From Methylobacillus rhizosphaerae (GTDB lineage Bacteria; Pseudomonadota; Gammaproteobacteria; Burkholderiales; Methylophilaceae), in NCBI RefSeq assembly GCF_900187985.1, contig NZ_FZOA01000004.1:186001-250000 (forward strand): DNA of 64,000 nucleotides, given 5' to 3'. The notes under the pieces were generated by a model that had not been told where the DNA came from, searched no databases, and worked only from the letters and a program-made list of their open reading frames with translations. Positions 1-12,924 of this stretch are shown piece by piece. Numbering within the stretch: the stretch's first letter is position 1; every line of letters begins with the position of its first letter. A program made the position numbers and the translations under genes.

Positions 1-1219
1 AGCCAATGAACGCCTTATCCTCGATCACGGTGCGTGATTTGTTCACGCCATCATAGTTGCAGGTAATGGTGCCTGCGCCGATATTCACATCCTTGCCTAC
101 GGTAGCATCACCGATATAGCTCAGGTGGTTGATCTTGCTGCCACTATCCACCTGGGCGTTTTTCAATTCTACGAAGTTGCCAACATGCGTATGGTCAGCC
201 AGGTTCGTGCCCGGTCGCAATCGCGCGTAAGGCCCGATTTTGCAGGCTTCTGCCAGGCTGGCATCGTCGATATGGGTATAGGCTGCCAATACAGTCCCAG
301 TACCAATGCTGGCGTTACGGATCACGCAATACGAGCCTATCCGCACATTGTCAGCCAGTGTTACCTCACCCTCGAACACACAGCCAACATCTATCTCGAC
401 ATCACGCCCGGCGGTCAATGTCCCGCGCACATCAATGCGCGCAGGATCGGCCAGCGTCACACCCTGCGCCAGTAACCTTGCCGCATACCGCTGCTGGTAG
501 ACGCGCTCCAGCGTCGCAAGATCCTGTTTGGAATTGATACCTGTCACCTGCCATTCATCATCACTTTGCGTGGCGGCCACTGCCTGGCCATCCGCCACGG
601 CCAGTGCCACGATATCCGTCAAATAATACTCCTGCTGGGCATTGCGGTTATCCAGTTGCGCCAGCCATTGTGCCAGCCAGGCGTTATCTGCAGCCATAAT
701 GCCAGTATTCACTTCCTGGATTGCGCGTTGAGCCTCCGTTGCGTCCTTGTGCTCGACAATTGCCTGCACCGATGCCTGTTCTCGCACAATGCGCCCATAA
801 CCTGCCGGATCATGCTTATGCACTGTCAACAATGCCAGGGCAGCCTGCTCAGCCAATAAACTCTGGCAGCTTTCCACTGCAAGCAAAGGCACGTCACCCA
901 GCAGGATAAGCGTCCTCGCATCTGCTTCCAGATGGGGAAGCGCTTGCTGCATGGCATGTCCGGTACCCAATTGCTCAGCCTGTTGCACCCAGGTAATGTC
1001 ATCAGCGGGCAATGCCTGCGGCACTGCATCACCGCCAAAACCATAAATGACAATGATCTTGCTGGGGTTGAGTTTCCGTGCAGTGTCCAATACATGCTGC
1101 AGGATAGGCCTGCCTGCGAGCGCATGTAGTACCTTGGGTTTGCCGGAATGCATACGGGTACCTTTGCCCGCTGCGAGAATCACGACATTGAGCCTGGAGG
1201 AGGGTGATGAAAAAGACAA
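1..1219 (-). CDS. glmU: Bifunctional N-acetylglucosamine-1-phosphate uridyltransferase / glucosamine-1-phosphate acetyltransferase (3' end outside window)
   Basis: GlmU acetylates glucosamine-1-phosphate and then couples it to UTP, giving the UDP-GlcNAc used for peptidoglycan and lipopolysaccharide. The N-terminus carries the uridyltransferase signature LAAGKGTRM. Near the window edge the left-handed beta-helix acetyltransferase domain is clear ([31 protein letters not shown]), with the His of NHLSY at about residue 365 in the place of the catalytic His of E. coli GlmU. The last part of the protein lies beyond position 1. No ATG exists between the upstream in-frame stop and the nucleotide-binding motif. 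The best start is TTG at 1219; a GTG closer to the motif is the alternative, and neither has a strong ribosome site. It lies downstream of atpC on the same strand, after a terminator. Confidence 0.93.
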   Translation of the reverse strand, partial: MSFSSPSSRLNVVILAAGKGTRMHSGKPKVLHALAGRPILQHVLDTARKLNPSKIIVIYGFGGDAVPQALPADDITWVQQAEQLGTGHAMQQALPHLEADARTLILLGDVPLLAVESCQSLLAEQAALALLTVHKHDPAGYGRIVREQASVQAIVEHKDATEAQRAIQEVNTGIMAADNAWLAQWLAQLDNRNAQQEYYLTDIVALAVADGQAVAATQSDDEWQVTGINSKQDLATLERVYQQRYAARLLAQGVTLADPARIDVRGTLTAGRDVEIDVGCVFEGEVTLADNVRIGSYCVIRNASIGTGTVLAAYTHIDDASLAEACKIGPYARLRPGTNLADHTHVGNFVELKNAQVDSGSKINHLSYIGDATVGKDVNIGAGTITCNYDGVNKSRTVIEDKAFIG

Positions 1220-1264
1220 GTTCTGATCCGGTTCAAGCGTTGAGAATTAACTGGAAGTATAAAT

Positions 1265-1291
1265 GAAAAAAGGCAGCCGATTGGCTGCCTT
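1265..1291 (-). terminator. Rho-independent terminator of the atp operon
   Basis: A perfect 9-bp stem (1270-1278 with 1283-1291, GC-rich GGCAGCC core, 4-nt loop) is followed in the minus direction by a run of T. It sits between the atpC stop and glmU, so it should end the ATP synthase transcript. Confidence 0.9.
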
Positions 1292-1311
1292 CTCATGCAA
1301 AACTTACAGGT

Positions 1312-1737
1312 TTAGTGCGTTGTCTTGCGTAATTGCTCAATTGTCTGCAATTGAGCGAGTGCTTCGGACAATTCAGCCTGCGCGCGCGCATAGTCTACGC
1401 CGGAAGACTTGTTGCGTAATGTTTCTTCCGCAACACGCTTGGCTTCAATTGCCTTGGCTTCATCCAGGTCATGTCCACGAATCGCAGTATCAGCCAGTAC
1501 AGTGATCACACCAGGCTGCACTTCCAGCAAACCGCCGGAAATGTAAATCGCCTGTTCTTCACCGTTATCGGCAACCTTAACCCGCAGCACGCCTGGCTTG
1601 ATGGTAGTGATCAGAGGCGCATGATTGGGATAAATACCCACCTCGCCCATTTTCGCAGGAGCAGCAACGAACTCTGCCTCGCCCGAGAAAATGGACTCTT
1701 CTGCGCTAACCACGTCCAGGTGTATTGTTGATGCCAT
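1312..1737 (-). CDS. atpC: F1Fo ATP synthase subunit epsilon
   Basis: Epsilon is part of the central stalk of F1. It links gamma to the c-ring and can inhibit ATP hydrolysis. The 141-residue protein has the usual N-terminal beta-sandwich ([21 protein letters not shown], split here as family-typical strands; the [14 protein letters not shown] segment is characteristic) and a C-terminal helical pair beginning near residue 90. It is the last gene of the operon, 29 nt after atpD, and is followed by a strong terminator. Length and order are normal. Confidence 0.96.
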   Translation of the reverse strand: MASTIHLDVVSAEESIFSGEAEFVAAPAKMGEVGIYPNHAPLITTIKPGVLRVKVADNGEEQAIYISGGLLEVQPGVITVLADTAIRGHDLDEAKAIEAKRVAEETLRNKSSGVDYARAQAELSEALAQLQTIEQLRKTTH

Positions 1738-1766
1738 ATCGTCCTATCCTTACCTTGTGACAGGTA

Positions 1767-3179
<1,413 letters not shown>

Positions 3180-3226
3180 CTATACTTAAATTCTTCGAGC
3201 TTTAGCTAAGCTACATTCCAGCACGA

Positions 3227-4102
3227 CTAGACAGCCGCCGCGCCACCGACAATCTCTGAAATTTCCTTGGTAATCGCAGCCTGGCGTGCCTTGTTGTACA
3301 CCAGCTTCAGTTCACCAATCACAGTCTTCGCGTTATCAGAAGCGGCCTTCATCGCCACCATACGGGCACTTTGCTCAGAAGCCATATTCTCGGCAACGGC
3401 ATGATAAATAATGGACTCAATATAGCGAGTCATCAGTTCATCAATGACGACATTAGCTTCAGGCTCATAGATATAATCCCATGGGCCCTGTGCTGTCTTG
3501 GTCGTGGTATCCAGCTTGTCACCAGACAATGGCAGCAGTTGCTCCATCACTGGTTCCTGCTTCATTGTGTTGATGAAGCGGGTATAGCAGATATGCAGCT
3601 GATCAATTTCACCAGCGATGTAAGCATCCAGCATCACTTTAATGCTGCCAATCAGCTTTTCCAGGCTTGGGGTATCACCGAGACCTGTCACATGGGATTT
3701 GACATCAGCATTGACACGGTTCAGATAAGTGAACCCCTTATTGCCGATCGCACTGACAGCAATTTTCTTGCCTTCGTTTTCCCATGCGTTCATCTGATTC
3801 AACGACATACGGAGTACATTGGTATTCAAGCCACCGCACAAACCTTTGTCCGAACTGACGACGATCAAGCCGACGTTGGCCACCTTTTCACGCTTAACGA
3901 TAAAAGGGTGCCTGTATTCGGAATTGGCTTGTGACAAGTGGGCTGTCACATTGCGAATCTTCTCCGCATAGGGACGGGCCATGCGCATGCGCTCCTGCGC
4001 CTTGCGCATCTTGGATGCTGCCACCATCTCCATTGCCTTGGTGATCTTGCGCGTATTTTCCACGCTCTTGATCTTGCTACGTATCTCTTTGCTACCAGCC
4101 AT
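3227..4102 (-). CDS. atpG: F1Fo ATP synthase subunit gamma
   Basis: Gamma is the rotating shaft that couples proton flow in Fo to the catalytic sites in F1. The 291-residue protein begins with the typical [23 protein letters not shown] helix region (conserved residues around 5-27) and has [12 protein letters not shown] near residue 85. The C-terminus has [20 protein letters not shown], the conserved terminal helix. Gene order is alpha, gamma, beta, with 29 nt to atpA and 62 nt to atpD. Confidence 0.97.
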   Translation of the reverse strand: MAGSKEIRSKIKSVENTRKITKAMEMVAASKMRKAQERMRMARPYAEKIRNVTAHLSQANSEYRHPFIVKREKVANVGLIVVSSDKGLCGGLNTNVLRMSLNQMNAWENEGKKIAVSAIGNKGFTYLNRVNADVKSHVTGLGDTPSLEKLIGSIKVMLDAYIAGEIDQLHICYTRFINTMKQEPVMEQLLPLSGDKLDTTTKTAQGPWDYIYEPEANVVIDELMTRYIESIIYHAVAENMASEQSARMVAMKAASDNAKTVIGELKLVYNKARQAAITKEISEIVGGAAAV

Positions 4103-4131
4103 TGTCTAGTCTGCCTGTCTGTACTTTAAGC

Positions 4132-5673
4132 TTAGTAAGCGTTAGTTGCTTTGAAGTCTTGAATTGCTGCTTCCAAAGCCTTCTCGTCGTCACCACCAAG
4201 GTCATTGGTGCTGTCGATCTTGTCCAGATTGCTCTTGTACTTGGACTTGAGGAAGGAGTGCAGGGCAGATTCAAATGCCAGGGCACGCGCAACAGGTACG
4301 TCATCGAAGTAACCCTTGTTTGCAGCCAACAATGTCACTGCCATGTCAGAAGTAGACAATGGAGCATACTGTGCTTGCTTCATCAACTCGGTTACCAGGC
4401 GACCACGATCCAGCTGCTTGCGGGTCACTTCATCCAGATCGGAAGCAAACTGCGCAAACGCAGCCAACTCACGATACTGCGCCAGTGCCAGACGGATACC
4501 GCCACCAAGCTTCTTGATGACTTTGGTCTGAGCCGCACCGCCCACACGTGATACTGAAATACCAGCATTGATCGCAGGACGGATACCAGCGTTGAACAGG
4601 TCGGTTTCCAGGAAGATCTGACCATCAGTAATCGAAATTACGTTGGTTGGAACGAATGCAGAAACGTCACCTGCTGCAGTTTCAATGATAGGCAATGCTG
4701 TCAGAGAACCAGTTTGACCCTTCACTTCACCATTGGTGAACTTCTCTACATATTCCTCGCTCACACGTGCTGCACGCTCAAGCAAACGGGAGTGAATGTA
4801 GAACACGTCACCTGGATAAGCTTCACGGCCTGGTGGACGACGCAGCAACAGGGAGATCTGACGATATGCCCAAGCTTGCTTGGTCAAGTCATCGTAAACA
4901 ATCAGTGCATCCTGACCGCGGTCACGGAAATATTCACCCATGGTACAACCGGCATAAGGTGCCAGGAATTGCAGGGCAGCAGGATCAGAAGCGGAGGCCG
5001 CGACAACAATGGTGTATTCCATTGCGCCATGCTCTTCCAGCTTGCGTACCACGTTGGCGATAGTAGAAGCCTTCTGGCCGATCGCAACGTAGATACAGGT
5101 CATGTTCTGACCCTTTTGGTTGATGATGGCATCAACAGCCACGGCAGTCTTACCAGTCTGACGGTCACCAATGATCAACTCACGCTGACCACGGCCAACC
5201 GGCACCATAGAGTCGATCGCCTTGATACCAGTTTGTACCGGCTGGGACACAGATTTACGCGCAATCACGCCTGGCGCAACTTTTTCAATCTTGTCAGACA
5301 GCTTGGCATTGATAGGGCCTTTGCCATCGATAGGCTGACCCAGTGCGTTCACAACGCGGCCAACCAGCTCAGGACCTACTGGCACTTCCAGAATCTTGCC
5401 AGTGCACTTAACAGTGTCACCTTCGGTGATGTTTTCGTAGTCGCCCAGAATCACGGCACCTACGGAATCACGCTCCAGGTTCAGTGCCAGGCCATAGATA
5501 TTGCCTGGGAACTCGATCATTTCGCCAGCCATGACATTGGACAGGCCGTGGATACGAACGATACCATCAGTTACTGAGATCACTGTACCTTGAGTACGTG
5601 CTTCAGCACTGGTAGAAAAATTCTCTAATCTGCTTTTAATCAGTTCACTGATTTCTGATGTGGATAATTGCAT
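4132..5673 (-). CDS. atpA: F1Fo ATP synthase subunit alpha
   Basis: Alpha is the non-catalytic, nucleotide-binding regulatory subunit of the F1 hexamer. The 513-residue protein has the P-loop [10 protein letters not shown] near residue 170 and the [11 protein letters not shown] stretch near residue 370 that holds the arginine finger reaching the beta active site. Full length, with a normal start 9 nt after the atpH stop. Confidence 0.98.
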   Translation of the reverse strand: MQLSTSEISELIKSRLENFSTSAEARTQGTVISVTDGIVRIHGLSNVMAGEMIEFPGNIYGLALNLERDSVGAVILGDYENITEGDTVKCTGKILEVPVGPELVGRVVNALGQPIDGKGPINAKLSDKIEKVAPGVIARKSVSQPVQTGIKAIDSMVPVGRGQRELIIGDRQTGKTAVAVDAIINQKGQNMTCIYVAIGQKASTIANVVRKLEEHGAMEYTIVVAASASDPAALQFLAPYAGCTMGEYFRDRGQDALIVYDDLTKQAWAYRQISLLLRRPPGREAYPGDVFYIHSRLLERAARVSEEYVEKFTNGEVKGQTGSLTALPIIETAAGDVSAFVPTNVISITDGQIFLETDLFNAGIRPAINAGISVSRVGGAAQTKVIKKLGGGIRLALAQYRELAAFAQFASDLDEVTRKQLDRGRLVTELMKQAQYAPLSTSDMAVTLLAANKGYFDDVPVARALAFESALHSFLKSKYKSNLDKIDSTNDLGGDDEKALEAAIQDFKATNAY

Positions 5674-5682
5674 TACTTTTTC

Positions 5683-6219
5683 CTAACCTTTCAGCGTGTA
5701 GGCCATCTCTTGCAATTGGCCACGGACTGAAGCGTCAATGACCGTATCGCCGACTACAATTTTGATCCCGCCAATAATCTCCGGATCCACTTTTACGCTT
5801 GCTTCAACCTTTTTGCCGAACCTGGTTTCCAGGCGCTTTACGATGGCAGAAAATTCAGCATCGCTAGGCTGGGTTGCTGCTGTAATTTCGGCCTCCAGCA
5901 CACCTTCTTCCTGTGCCTTCAAATCCTCAAATGCAGCGGCAACTTCTGGCAGGATGGACAGTCGACCATATTCCACAAGCAACTTGACCAGGTTGGCACC
6001 TGCTTCATTCAGCTTGTCTCCGCACACGGAAAGGAATACACGTTCCAAATCAGCCGCATCAACCTTGGGGTTGTCAATAAACGTCCGCATTTGCTCATCT
6101 GCCGCGACAGTCGCGGCAAGTGCGAGCATTTGCGACCATTCTGCCAGCGCATTCTTTTCCTTGGCCAAGCGGTAAACCGCTACAGCATAAGGTCTTGCAA
6201 TGGTGATCGCTTCAGCCAT
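5683..6219 (-). CDS. atpH: F1Fo ATP synthase subunit delta
   Basis: Delta joins the top of F1 to the b-subunit stator. The 178-residue protein has the usual N-terminal helical domain (ARPYAVAVYRLAKEK) and the conserved C-terminal sequence PEIIGGIKIVVGDTVIDASVRGQL near residue 150-172. It lies between atpF (20 nt upstream) and atpA (9 nt downstream), as expected. Confidence 0.97.
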   Translation of the reverse strand: MAEAITIARPYAVAVYRLAKEKNALAEWSQMLALAATVAADEQMRTFIDNPKVDAADLERVFLSVCGDKLNEAGANLVKLLVEYGRLSILPEVAAAFEDLKAQEEGVLEAEITAATQPSDAEFSAIVKRLETRFGKKVEASVKVDPEIIGGIKIVVGDTVIDASVRGQLQEMAYTLKG

Positions 6220-6239
6220 ATCGTGCTCCCATTCCTTCC

Positions 6240-6710
6240 TTAGAGCTCGTTTGCGATGCTGGTCAACAAGTCAGCATGAGCCTTGGCATCAATTTCCTTG
6301 CGCAGGATTTTTTCCGCACCGGCGATTGCCAGCGTAGAAACTTGCTGACGCAGACCTTCTTTGGCGCGATTTACTTCCTGATCAATCTCTGCCTTGGCAC
6401 CGGTGATGATACGATCACCTTCAGCCTTGGCATTTGCCTTGGCTTCTTCCACGATTTCGCTGGCACGTTTCTCAGCCTGCGAGATAATGGAAGTTGCTTT
6501 TTGCTTGGCATCGTTAACAACATCAGCGGAACGCTGTGTTGCCAAATCCAGCTCCTGCTTACCGCGCTCAGCTGCCGCCAGACCATCCGCAATGGTTTTC
6601 TGGCGAGTCTCAATCGCATTCAGGAGATATGGCCACACAAATTTTGTGATAAACCAGATCAGAATGGCAAATGAGATAGCCTGCGCAATTAATGTCAGGT
6701 TTATATTCAT
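6240..6710 (-). CDS. atpF: F1Fo ATP synthase subunit b
   Basis: Subunit b is the peripheral stator of Fo. The 156-residue protein has one N-terminal membrane helix (about residues 5-27, [21 protein letters not shown], ending in WPYL) followed by a long charged, Ala- and Glu-rich amphipathic helix that dimerises as a coiled coil. This is a normal length for a single-gene b subunit; no b' gene is present. Confidence 0.97.
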   Translation of the reverse strand: MNINLTLIAQAISFAILIWFITKFVWPYLLNAIETRQKTIADGLAAAERGKQELDLATQRSADVVNDAKQKATSIISQAEKRASEIVEEAKANAKAEGDRIITGAKAEIDQEVNRAKEGLRQQVSTLAIAGAEKILRKEIDAKAHADLLTSIANEL

Positions 6711-6778
6711 ATTTGCTCCCGAGCCGTTAACATCCAGTCAGTGTTAAGTATTCACTTAATCCGAAACCAGATTTCCAG

Positions 6779-7051
<273 letters not shown>

Positions 7052-7103
7052 TTAATTTCCTTTCGGCTTTAGAGAGTTAACGATAAAAAAATGATAAAAC
7101 TGA

Positions 7104-7907
7104 TTAGTGGCTTTCGTGCGCCATGGCTATGTAGACAACCGTCAGCATCATGAAAATAAATGCCTGCAGACAGACGATCAGGATATGGAAGATCGCCCAG
7201 CCAGCGCCCAGCAACGCACCAAAGAAGGTACCCGCCAGACCGGTCGCCGCCCACATACCGAGCAGCAGGAAAATGATCTCACCGGCATACATATTGCCGA
7301 ACAGACGCAAGGAGTGCGACAACGGCTTGGAAATGTATTCGATGAGGTTAAATGCAAAATTGGCAGGCCACACCAGAGGGTTGCTGCCGAATGGGGAACA
7401 GAAAAGCTCGTGGATCCAACCACCAACTCCCTTGACCTTGATACTGAAGAAAATCATCAACAACCAGACTGACAACGCCAAGGCGAAGGTCGCATTGATA
7501 TCAGAAGTAGGCACACTGCGCCACTCATGCAAACCAAGCCAGCCGTAGAGAGTCGCCATAATGTCGATAGGCAGGAAGTCCATCGCATTCATGACCAGCA
7601 CCCAGACAAATACTGTCAAGGCGAGAGGGGCAAGGAAAGTATGTCTATTGCCATGGAAAATGCTTTTGACTTGATTGTCAATAAACTCCAACAGCAGCTC
7701 AACAAACGCCTGGCGCTTTGTAGGAACGCCTGAAGTGGCACCACGTACCACCCAGCCCAACAGACCGAATACAACGATACCCAGCAGGGCAGACATCACC
7801 AGCGTATCCACATTCAGAACCCAGAAACCGCCTTCACCGACACTGATCTGGTTGAAGGAAAGGTGGTGACCGATATATTCAGAAGGAGTTAATTGACCTG
7901 TCGACAT
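7104..7907 (-). CDS. atpB: F1Fo ATP synthase subunit a
   Basis: Subunit a carries the proton half-channels next to the c-ring. The 267-residue multi-pass membrane protein has the essential Arg in [12 protein letters not shown] near residue 200 and the conserved last helix ([16 protein letters not shown]). It lies between atpI and atpE, with normal length and order. Confidence 0.97.
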   Translation of the reverse strand: MSTGQLTPSEYIGHHLSFNQISVGEGGFWVLNVDTLVMSALLGIVVFGLLGWVVRGATSGVPTKRQAFVELLLEFIDNQVKSIFHGNRHTFLAPLALTVFVWVLVMNAMDFLPIDIMATLYGWLGLHEWRSVPTSDINATFALALSVWLLMIFFSIKVKGVGGWIHELFCSPFGSNPLVWPANFAFNLIEYISKPLSHSLRLFGNMYAGEIIFLLLGMWAATGLAGTFFGALLGAGWAIFHILIVCLQAFIFMMLTVVYIAMAHESH

Positions 7908-7918
7908 AACATCAAACC

Positions 7919-8305
7919 TTAAGCGTTATTTTTTTCATTAATTGCAAAAATTGCAGCGCCTGACACCACGGCGGCTGCTGCCAGTCCGGCGATCAACGCG
8001 ATCGGAACCAGCTTGTCATAAAACTTGAATACCAAAAGCAGGGTAATGGCAATCACTGCAATTTTGATTGCCTCGGCGATCAAAATATTGACCAGAACGG
8101 AACCTGCACCAACCGTTGCTGTCTTTCCCTTTAACTTCATTCCTGCAGCAAGGCCTCCGAGAATGGCAGACCCACCACCTGCAAGCGCAGAGAAAGCACC
8201 GTGCAAACCGATACCGTATTGCCCCAGCACGACAAAGGCAAGTCCTGCAACTACCAGCGTGGCAAGTACCTGCCTTTTTATCACTCTCGCCAGTAACGCA
8301 TCCAT
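7919..8305 (-). CDS. atpI: ATP synthase subunit I
   Basis: AtpI is a small membrane protein that helps assemble the c-ring and is usually the first gene of the atp operon. This 128-residue protein has four predicted membrane helices and the Gly-rich segment [21 protein letters not shown], typical of bacterial AtpI. It starts the operon, 115 nt from the parB stop. The family is poorly conserved, so the name rests partly on position. Confidence 0.85.
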   Translation of the reverse strand: MDALLARVIKRQVLATLVVAGLAFVVLGQYGIGLHGAFSALAGGGSAILGGLAAGMKLKGKTATVGAGSVLVNILIAEAIKIAVIAITLLLVFKFYDKLVPIALIAGLAAAAVVSGAAIFAINEKNNA

Positions 8306-8420
8306 GCCTTGACTCCCTGTTTTTCACAAATTACGGGCAAAAGCCAACCGAGCACAATTGCCCCACCCGTGAAAACCCGAGATTTTGTTGTTAAATCAAT
8401 CTCAAGTCAAGCTGAAATTG

Positions 8421-9281
8421 CTATTTCCCACCTTTAAATCGCTGAATTAGCTCGTCGAGTTGGTCCAGGCTCGCATATTGAATCTTGACTTGTCCGGAGC
8501 CTTTGCTGCCAGCACGGATTTCCACTTTGGCACCCAGCACCTCCGACAAATTCTCCTGCAATCGCAAAACATCCCGGTCAACAACCTTGGCAACTCTCGG
8601 GCTTTCCTTGAACTCTTCGCTCAACTGCTTGACCAGTTTTTCTGCTTCTCGCACAGAAAGTTGATTCTGCACAATGCGCTCCGCCGCCAAAATCTGTTTA
8701 GCATCGGTCAGGGAGAGAAGGGCTCTGGCATGCCCCATATCCAACTCCGACCGCATTAACATTTCCTGCACACTTTTGTGAAGATTCTGCAATCTAAGCA
8801 GATTAGTCACCACACTGCGAGAGCGGCCTACTGCATCTGCTGCAGCTTGGTGTGTCATGCTGAATTCATTGATCAGTCGTTGAATACCAAGGGCTTCCTC
8901 CAAGGGATTCAAGTTCTCGCGCTGGATATTTTCAATCAAGGCCATGGCAAGCGCAGATTCATCGGGAATGTCGCGCACGAGCACTGGCACTTCCGTCAAT
9001 CCCGCTAATTGCGATGCACGCCAGCGACGCTCACCTGCAATAATTTCATATTTCCCATGATCAATCTTGCGCACCAGAATCGGCTGCATGATACCTTGAG
9101 CACGAATGGAGATTGCCAGGCTTTCCAATGAAGCCTGATCCATCTGCGTGCGGGGTTGATATTTGCCAGACTGCAATTGCTCAATCCGCAATGTACTCGG
9201 CGCATCACTCGTGGATACGCTTTCCATCCCGCCTGCAAGTAGCGCATCCAATCCGCGCCCCAAAGCCTTCTTCACCATCAT
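8421..9281 (-). CDS. parB: Chromosome partitioning protein ParB
   Basis: ParB binds parS sites, spreads along DNA as a CTP-dependent clamp and recruits ParA for origin segregation. The 286-residue protein has the N-terminal ALGRGLDALL tag, the CTP-binding motif GERRWRAS near residue 80, ENIQRENLNPLEEA near 113, and the helix-turn-helix around 140-165 (THQAAADAVGRSRSVVTNLLRL region). The C-terminal dimerisation domain follows. The start MMVKK allows either Met. parA is 5 nt upstream, and its likely parS targets lie at 12705, 12750 and 19757. Confidence 0.97.
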   Translation of the reverse strand: MMVKKALGRGLDALLAGGMESVSTSDAPSTLRIEQLQSGKYQPRTQMDQASLESLAISIRAQGIMQPILVRKIDHGKYEIIAGERRWRASQLAGLTEVPVLVRDIPDESALAMALIENIQRENLNPLEEALGIQRLINEFSMTHQAAADAVGRSRSVVTNLLRLQNLHKSVQEMLMRSELDMGHARALLSLTDAKQILAAERIVQNQLSVREAEKLVKQLSEEFKESPRVAKVVDRDVLRLQENLSEVLGAKVEIRAGSKGSGQVKIQYASLDQLDELIQRFKGGK

Positions 9282-9286
9282 GACTC

Positions 9287-10078
9287 CTAATTTGTTGCTG
9301 CAACCTGCTGATTACTAACGATATGTCGGTTGATTATTTCTCCGGCAAGTGCCAGATAGGCTTTTGCTCCCTTGGAGGTTTTGTCATGCAATAACACAGG
9401 AACACCGTAACTTGGCGCTTCTGCCAGGCGAATATTGCGAGGAATCACAGTACGGTAGACCTTATCCCCAAAATGCTGGGCCAGTTCATTGGAAACCTGC
9501 TGCGCCAGGCTGTTACGATTATCAAACAAAGTACGCAGCAATCCCTCGATCTCAAGACGCGGATTCAGGTGGGCACGGACTTTCTTGATAGTATTGACCA
9601 GGTCGGACAACCCCTCCAACGCATAGTATTCACACTGCATAGGAATCATGACTGCATGGGCAGCGGTCAGTGCATTCACGGTAGTGAGATTGAGGGCAGG
9701 CGGGCAATCTATCAGCACATAATCATATTCGTCGCCCAATACCGCCAAGGCCGACTTCAACCGGGTTTCACGCGCAAATTCATTTACCAACTCCACTTCT
9801 GCGCCAGCCAGCTCCCGATTGGCCGGTACCACATCAAAACGCCCGCGCTCGGAATGCTGCATGACTTCCTTCAGGCTTTTCTCACCCAGCAGCACATGGT
9901 AAATAGTATGCTGCATTTGCGATTTATCAACGCCGCAGCCAGTAGTGGCGTTTCCCTGAGGGTCAAGATCAATCAGCAGCACCTTGCGTTTGGTTGCCGC
10001 CAGGCTGGCAGCAAGATTGACGCAAGTAGTGGTTTTACCCACCCCGCCTTTTTGATTGGTAATTGCCAGAATCCTCAT
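9287..10078 (-). CDS. parA: Chromosome partitioning ATPase ParA
   Basis: ParA is a Walker-type ATPase that moves ParB-parS complexes over the nucleoid. The 263-residue protein has the deviant Walker A motif KGGVGKTTT near residue 10, the switch region DLDPQGNATTG near 38 and DCPPALN near 124. No N-terminal DNA-binding domain is present, as usual for chromosomal (Soj-type) ParA. It is read with parB in the order rsmG, parA, parB. Confidence 0.97.
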   Translation of the reverse strand: MRILAITNQKGGVGKTTTCVNLAASLAATKRKVLLIDLDPQGNATTGCGVDKSQMQHTIYHVLLGEKSLKEVMQHSERGRFDVVPANRELAGAEVELVNEFARETRLKSALAVLGDEYDYVLIDCPPALNLTTVNALTAAHAVMIPMQCEYYALEGLSDLVNTIKKVRAHLNPRLEIEGLLRTLFDNRNSLAQQVSNELAQHFGDKVYRTVIPRNIRLAEAPSYGVPVLLHDKTSKGAKAYLALAGEIINRHIVSNQQVAATN

Positions 10079-10108
10079 GATTTAAGCCACCTCATGTGCG
10101 TTGTATCA

Positions 10109-10732
10109 TCAAAACTGTTGCGCCAGCAGAAAAACCAGGTGACGCTTGGCATCTAACCCCGGTACCTTTAACTCTTCAATTCTTGCCGGCTCGGTTGTGA
10201 CAGCTGCCAGCTCTTCCTGCGGATTTTGCCCTTTCATGGCCAGCCACATGCCATGTTCTGCTATCAAATGCCGCGTCAACTTGATGAACAGGGCAATTTC
10301 AGAAAACGCGCGGGAAATCACCGCATCAAATGGCTGCTCCGGTTTCAGTTGCTCCACCCGCCCAGCCACCACCTGCAAATTATTGATCTGCAGCTCTGCT
10401 TTGACCTGACGCATAAAGCTGGCTTTTTTCTGCACAGCATCAATAGTCGTGACATTGAGATCAGGGCGACAGATGGCCAGCACAATACCCGGCAACCCGG
10501 CTCCACTACCCACATCCAGCAAACGGCCACTGGGCACATGCGGCAGCACAGTGAGGCTGTCGAGCAAATGCAAAGTCACCATATCCTCAGGATCCCGCAC
10601 CGCCGTCAGGTTATGCACTTTATTCCATTTCACCAGCAAGGCCAGGTAAGCCAGCAATTTATCCACCACCTCTGGCGATAATTCAATACCAAGCTGCTGT
10701 AATCCAGCTTCCAGCTTCTCACGCACACTCAT
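10109..10732 (-). CDS. rsmG: 16S rRNA (guanine527-N7)-methyltransferase
   Basis: RsmG methylates G527 of 16S rRNA using S-adenosylmethionine. The 207-residue protein has the SAM-binding motif [16 protein letters not shown] near residue 70 and the [12 protein letters not shown] segment near residue 41, both characteristic of GidB/RsmG. Its start overlaps the mnmG stop by 4 nt (ATGA), a sign of translational coupling. Confidence 0.96.
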   Translation of the reverse strand: MSVREKLEAGLQQLGIELSPEVVDKLLAYLALLVKWNKVHNLTAVRDPEDMVTLHLLDSLTVLPHVPSGRLLDVGSGAGLPGIVLAICRPDLNVTTIDAVQKKASFMRQVKAELQINNLQVVAGRVEQLKPEQPFDAVISRAFSEIALFIKLTRHLIAEHGMWLAMKGQNPQEELAAVTTEPARIEELKVPGLDAKRHLVFLLAQQF

Positions 10733-12633
10733 GCCACATGATCCGCTGCATTTTGAGCCTTGCGATGCTTGCGCTTGAGATGCACCAACAGCAGGGAGAT
10801 GGCCGCAGGCGTAACGCCGGAAATACGTCCAGCCTGCCCTATGGTTTCCGGTCTCTGCTTATTGAGCTTTTGCTGCACTTCAATCGAAAGCCCGTGCACT
10901 TCGCTGTAATCAAGGTCTTCCGGCAATTTATATTGTTCGCTTTCCTTCAAGCGCCCAATCTCTTCGGCCTGGCGATCAATATAACCCTGGTATTTCGCAG
11001 CGATCTCCAGCTGCTGCCGCACCTGAGGATCCGTCTCCCCTTCACCAGCCTGCGGCAAGGAGAGCAGGGCCTCATAGCTCACTTCAGGCCTGCGCAACAA
11101 TTCAAACATGGAGTATTCACGCTCCAGCACCTTGCCGAACACCTGTTGCAATTGCTCAGGAGACACATGTTGCGGATGAATGAAAGTCCGACGCAGGCGT
11201 TGCTGCTCTCGCTCAATCGCCTCCTGCTTGCGCTGGAAAGCCTCCCAGCGCACATCATCCACCAACCCAATTTTACGGCCAGCTTCTGTCAGGCGGATAT
11301 CTGCATTGTCTTCCCGCAACATAAGGCGATACTCAGCGCGACTGGTGAACATGCGATAAGGCTCACTCACGCCCTGCGTGACGAGATCATCGACGAGGAC
11401 ACCAAGATATGCCTGATCACGACTTGGCCACCAGGCCTCTTTATCCTGGGCATACAACGCAGCATTGGCGCCAGCCAGCAGCCCCTGCGCAGCAGCTTCT
11501 TCATAACCGGTCGTACCATTGATCTGCCCGGCAAAGAACAACCCCTTGACTGCCTTGGTTTCCAGGGAGCTCTTCAGGCCGCGCGGATCATAATAATCAT
11601 ATTCGATGGCATAGCCAGGACGCAGGATATGGGCATTCTCCAACCCCTTGATCGAGCGCACCAATTGATACTGAATATCAAAAGGCAGGCTGGTCGATAT
11701 GCCATTGGGGTAGATCTCATTCGTGCTCAGACCTTCAGGTTCAAGGAAAATCTGATGAGATTCCTTGTCCGAAAAACGATGTATCTTATCTTCAACAGAC
11801 GGACAGTATCGTGGCCCCACACCTTCGATCACCCCTGTATACATTGGGGAACGATCAAGGCCGCTGCGTATGATGTCGTGGGTTCTTTCGTTTGTGAACG
11901 TAATCCAGCAGGGCAATTGCGCAGGATGCTGATCCGCATTTCCCAGGAAAGAAAATACCGGCACCGGTGTATCACCAGGCTGCTCAGTCATGACACTATA
12001 GTCTATGGTACGGCCATCGATGCGTGGTGGGGTACCGGTCTTGAGCCGGCCAGCTGGCAAGCCGATTTCACGTAACCGGGCAGCCAATGAAACTGCCGGA
12101 GGATCACCGGCCCGACCAGCCTGGTAATTGGCTAACCCGACATGAATCAAGCCAGCCAGGAAAGTACCCGCAGTCAGCACAACCGACTTGGCCTCAAACC
12201 GTAAACCCAGTTGCGTGACCACACCAGCTACACGTTCACCATCAAGGATAATATCGTCCACGGCCTGCTGGAATAACCAGAGATTAGGCTGATTTTCCAA
12301 CCTGTGTCGAATTGCCGCCTTATACAATACGCGATCTGCCTGGGCTCGCGTGGCACGCACCGCAGGACCTTTGCTGGAATTCAGGATGCGGAACTGGATA
12401 CCGCCTTCATCTGTAGCCGCCGCCATGGCGCCACCAAGCGCATCAACTTCCTTGACCAGGTGCCCCTTGCCTATACCACCAATGGAAGGATTACAGGACA
12501 TCTGCCCCAAAGTTTCAATATTGTGGGTCAACAACAGGGTTTTCTGCCCCATGCGAGCACTCGCCAATGCCGCTTCCGTGCCAGCATGGCCCCCACCCAC
12601 AACAATGACATCAAACTTCTCGGGATATTGCAT
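10729..12633 (-). CDS. mnmG: tRNA uridine-5-carboxymethylaminomethyl modification enzyme MnmG
   Basis: MnmG uses FAD and works with MnmE to modify U34 of certain tRNAs. The 634-residue protein has the FAD-binding motif [12 protein letters not shown] near residue 13, the [15 protein letters not shown] segment near residue 48, and [16 protein letters not shown] near residue 370. Length is typical. It is separated from mnmE by a 291-nt gap that holds two parS sites. Confidence 0.97.
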   Translation of the reverse strand: MQYPEKFDVIVVGGGHAGTEAALASARMGQKTLLLTHNIETLGQMSCNPSIGGIGKGHLVKEVDALGGAMAAATDEGGIQFRILNSSKGPAVRATRAQADRVLYKAAIRHRLENQPNLWLFQQAVDDIILDGERVAGVVTQLGLRFEAKSVVLTAGTFLAGLIHVGLANYQAGRAGDPPAVSLAARLREIGLPAGRLKTGTPPRIDGRTIDYSVMTEQPGDTPVPVFSFLGNADQHPAQLPCWITFTNERTHDIIRSGLDRSPMYTGVIEGVGPRYCPSVEDKIHRFSDKESHQIFLEPEGLSTNEIYPNGISTSLPFDIQYQLVRSIKGLENAHILRPGYAIEYDYYDPRGLKSSLETKAVKGLFFAGQINGTTGYEEAAAQGLLAGANAALYAQDKEAWWPSRDQAYLGVLVDDLVTQGVSEPYRMFTSRAEYRLMLREDNADIRLTEAGRKIGLVDDVRWEAFQRKQEAIEREQQRLRRTFIHPQHVSPEQLQQVFGKVLEREYSMFELLRRPEVSYEALLSLPQAGEGETDPQVRQQLEIAAKYQGYIDRQAEEIGRLKESEQYKLPEDLDYSEVHGLSIEVQQKLNKQRPETIGQAGRISGVTPAAISLLLVHLKRKHRKAQNAADHVA

Positions 12634-12704
12634 GAATAATACTCAGATAGAATTATATGAATGATACTGTATTACCCAGTACCCTGTCAGTCGCAAACCA
12701 GGCA

Positions 12705-12720
12705 TGTTTCACGTGAAACA
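12705..12720. promoter_or_regulatory. parS: parS site 1 (perfect palindrome)
   Basis: TGTTTCACGTGAAACA is the canonical 16-bp parS palindrome bound by ParB in many bacteria. It lies in the mnmG-mnmE gap, about 3.4 kb from parB and 4.3 kb from dnaA. Confidence 0.95.
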
Positions 12721-12749
12721 TCCACAATTCATCATAATTTAACGTAATT

Positions 12750-12765
12750 TGTTCCACGTGGAACA
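12750..12765. promoter_or_regulatory. parS: parS site 2 (variant palindrome)
   Basis: TGTTCCACGTGGAACA is a perfect palindrome that differs from site 1 by one symmetric change in each arm. Such variants are accepted by ParB in other species. It is centred 45 bp from site 1 in the same gap, so the two sites may work as a pair. Confidence 0.88.
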
Positions 12766-12924
12766 TCAGAAAAACACATGAAATTTCAAGTAGCAGTACA
12801 TCACAAATAAGACTGATAGTGCTTGCAGTCTTGATATTCTGGAAAACAAGGCGTCAATAAAACCAATATACTTTAATCCGGTCAACAGCACTTTATTGAC
12901 CAAACTGCGAAACCAAGGGCTTAA

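Noticed and set aside
10738-12075. A 445-codon open frame opposite mnmG
   Set aside because: It is an antisense shadow of mnmG, without ribosome site or recognisable domain.
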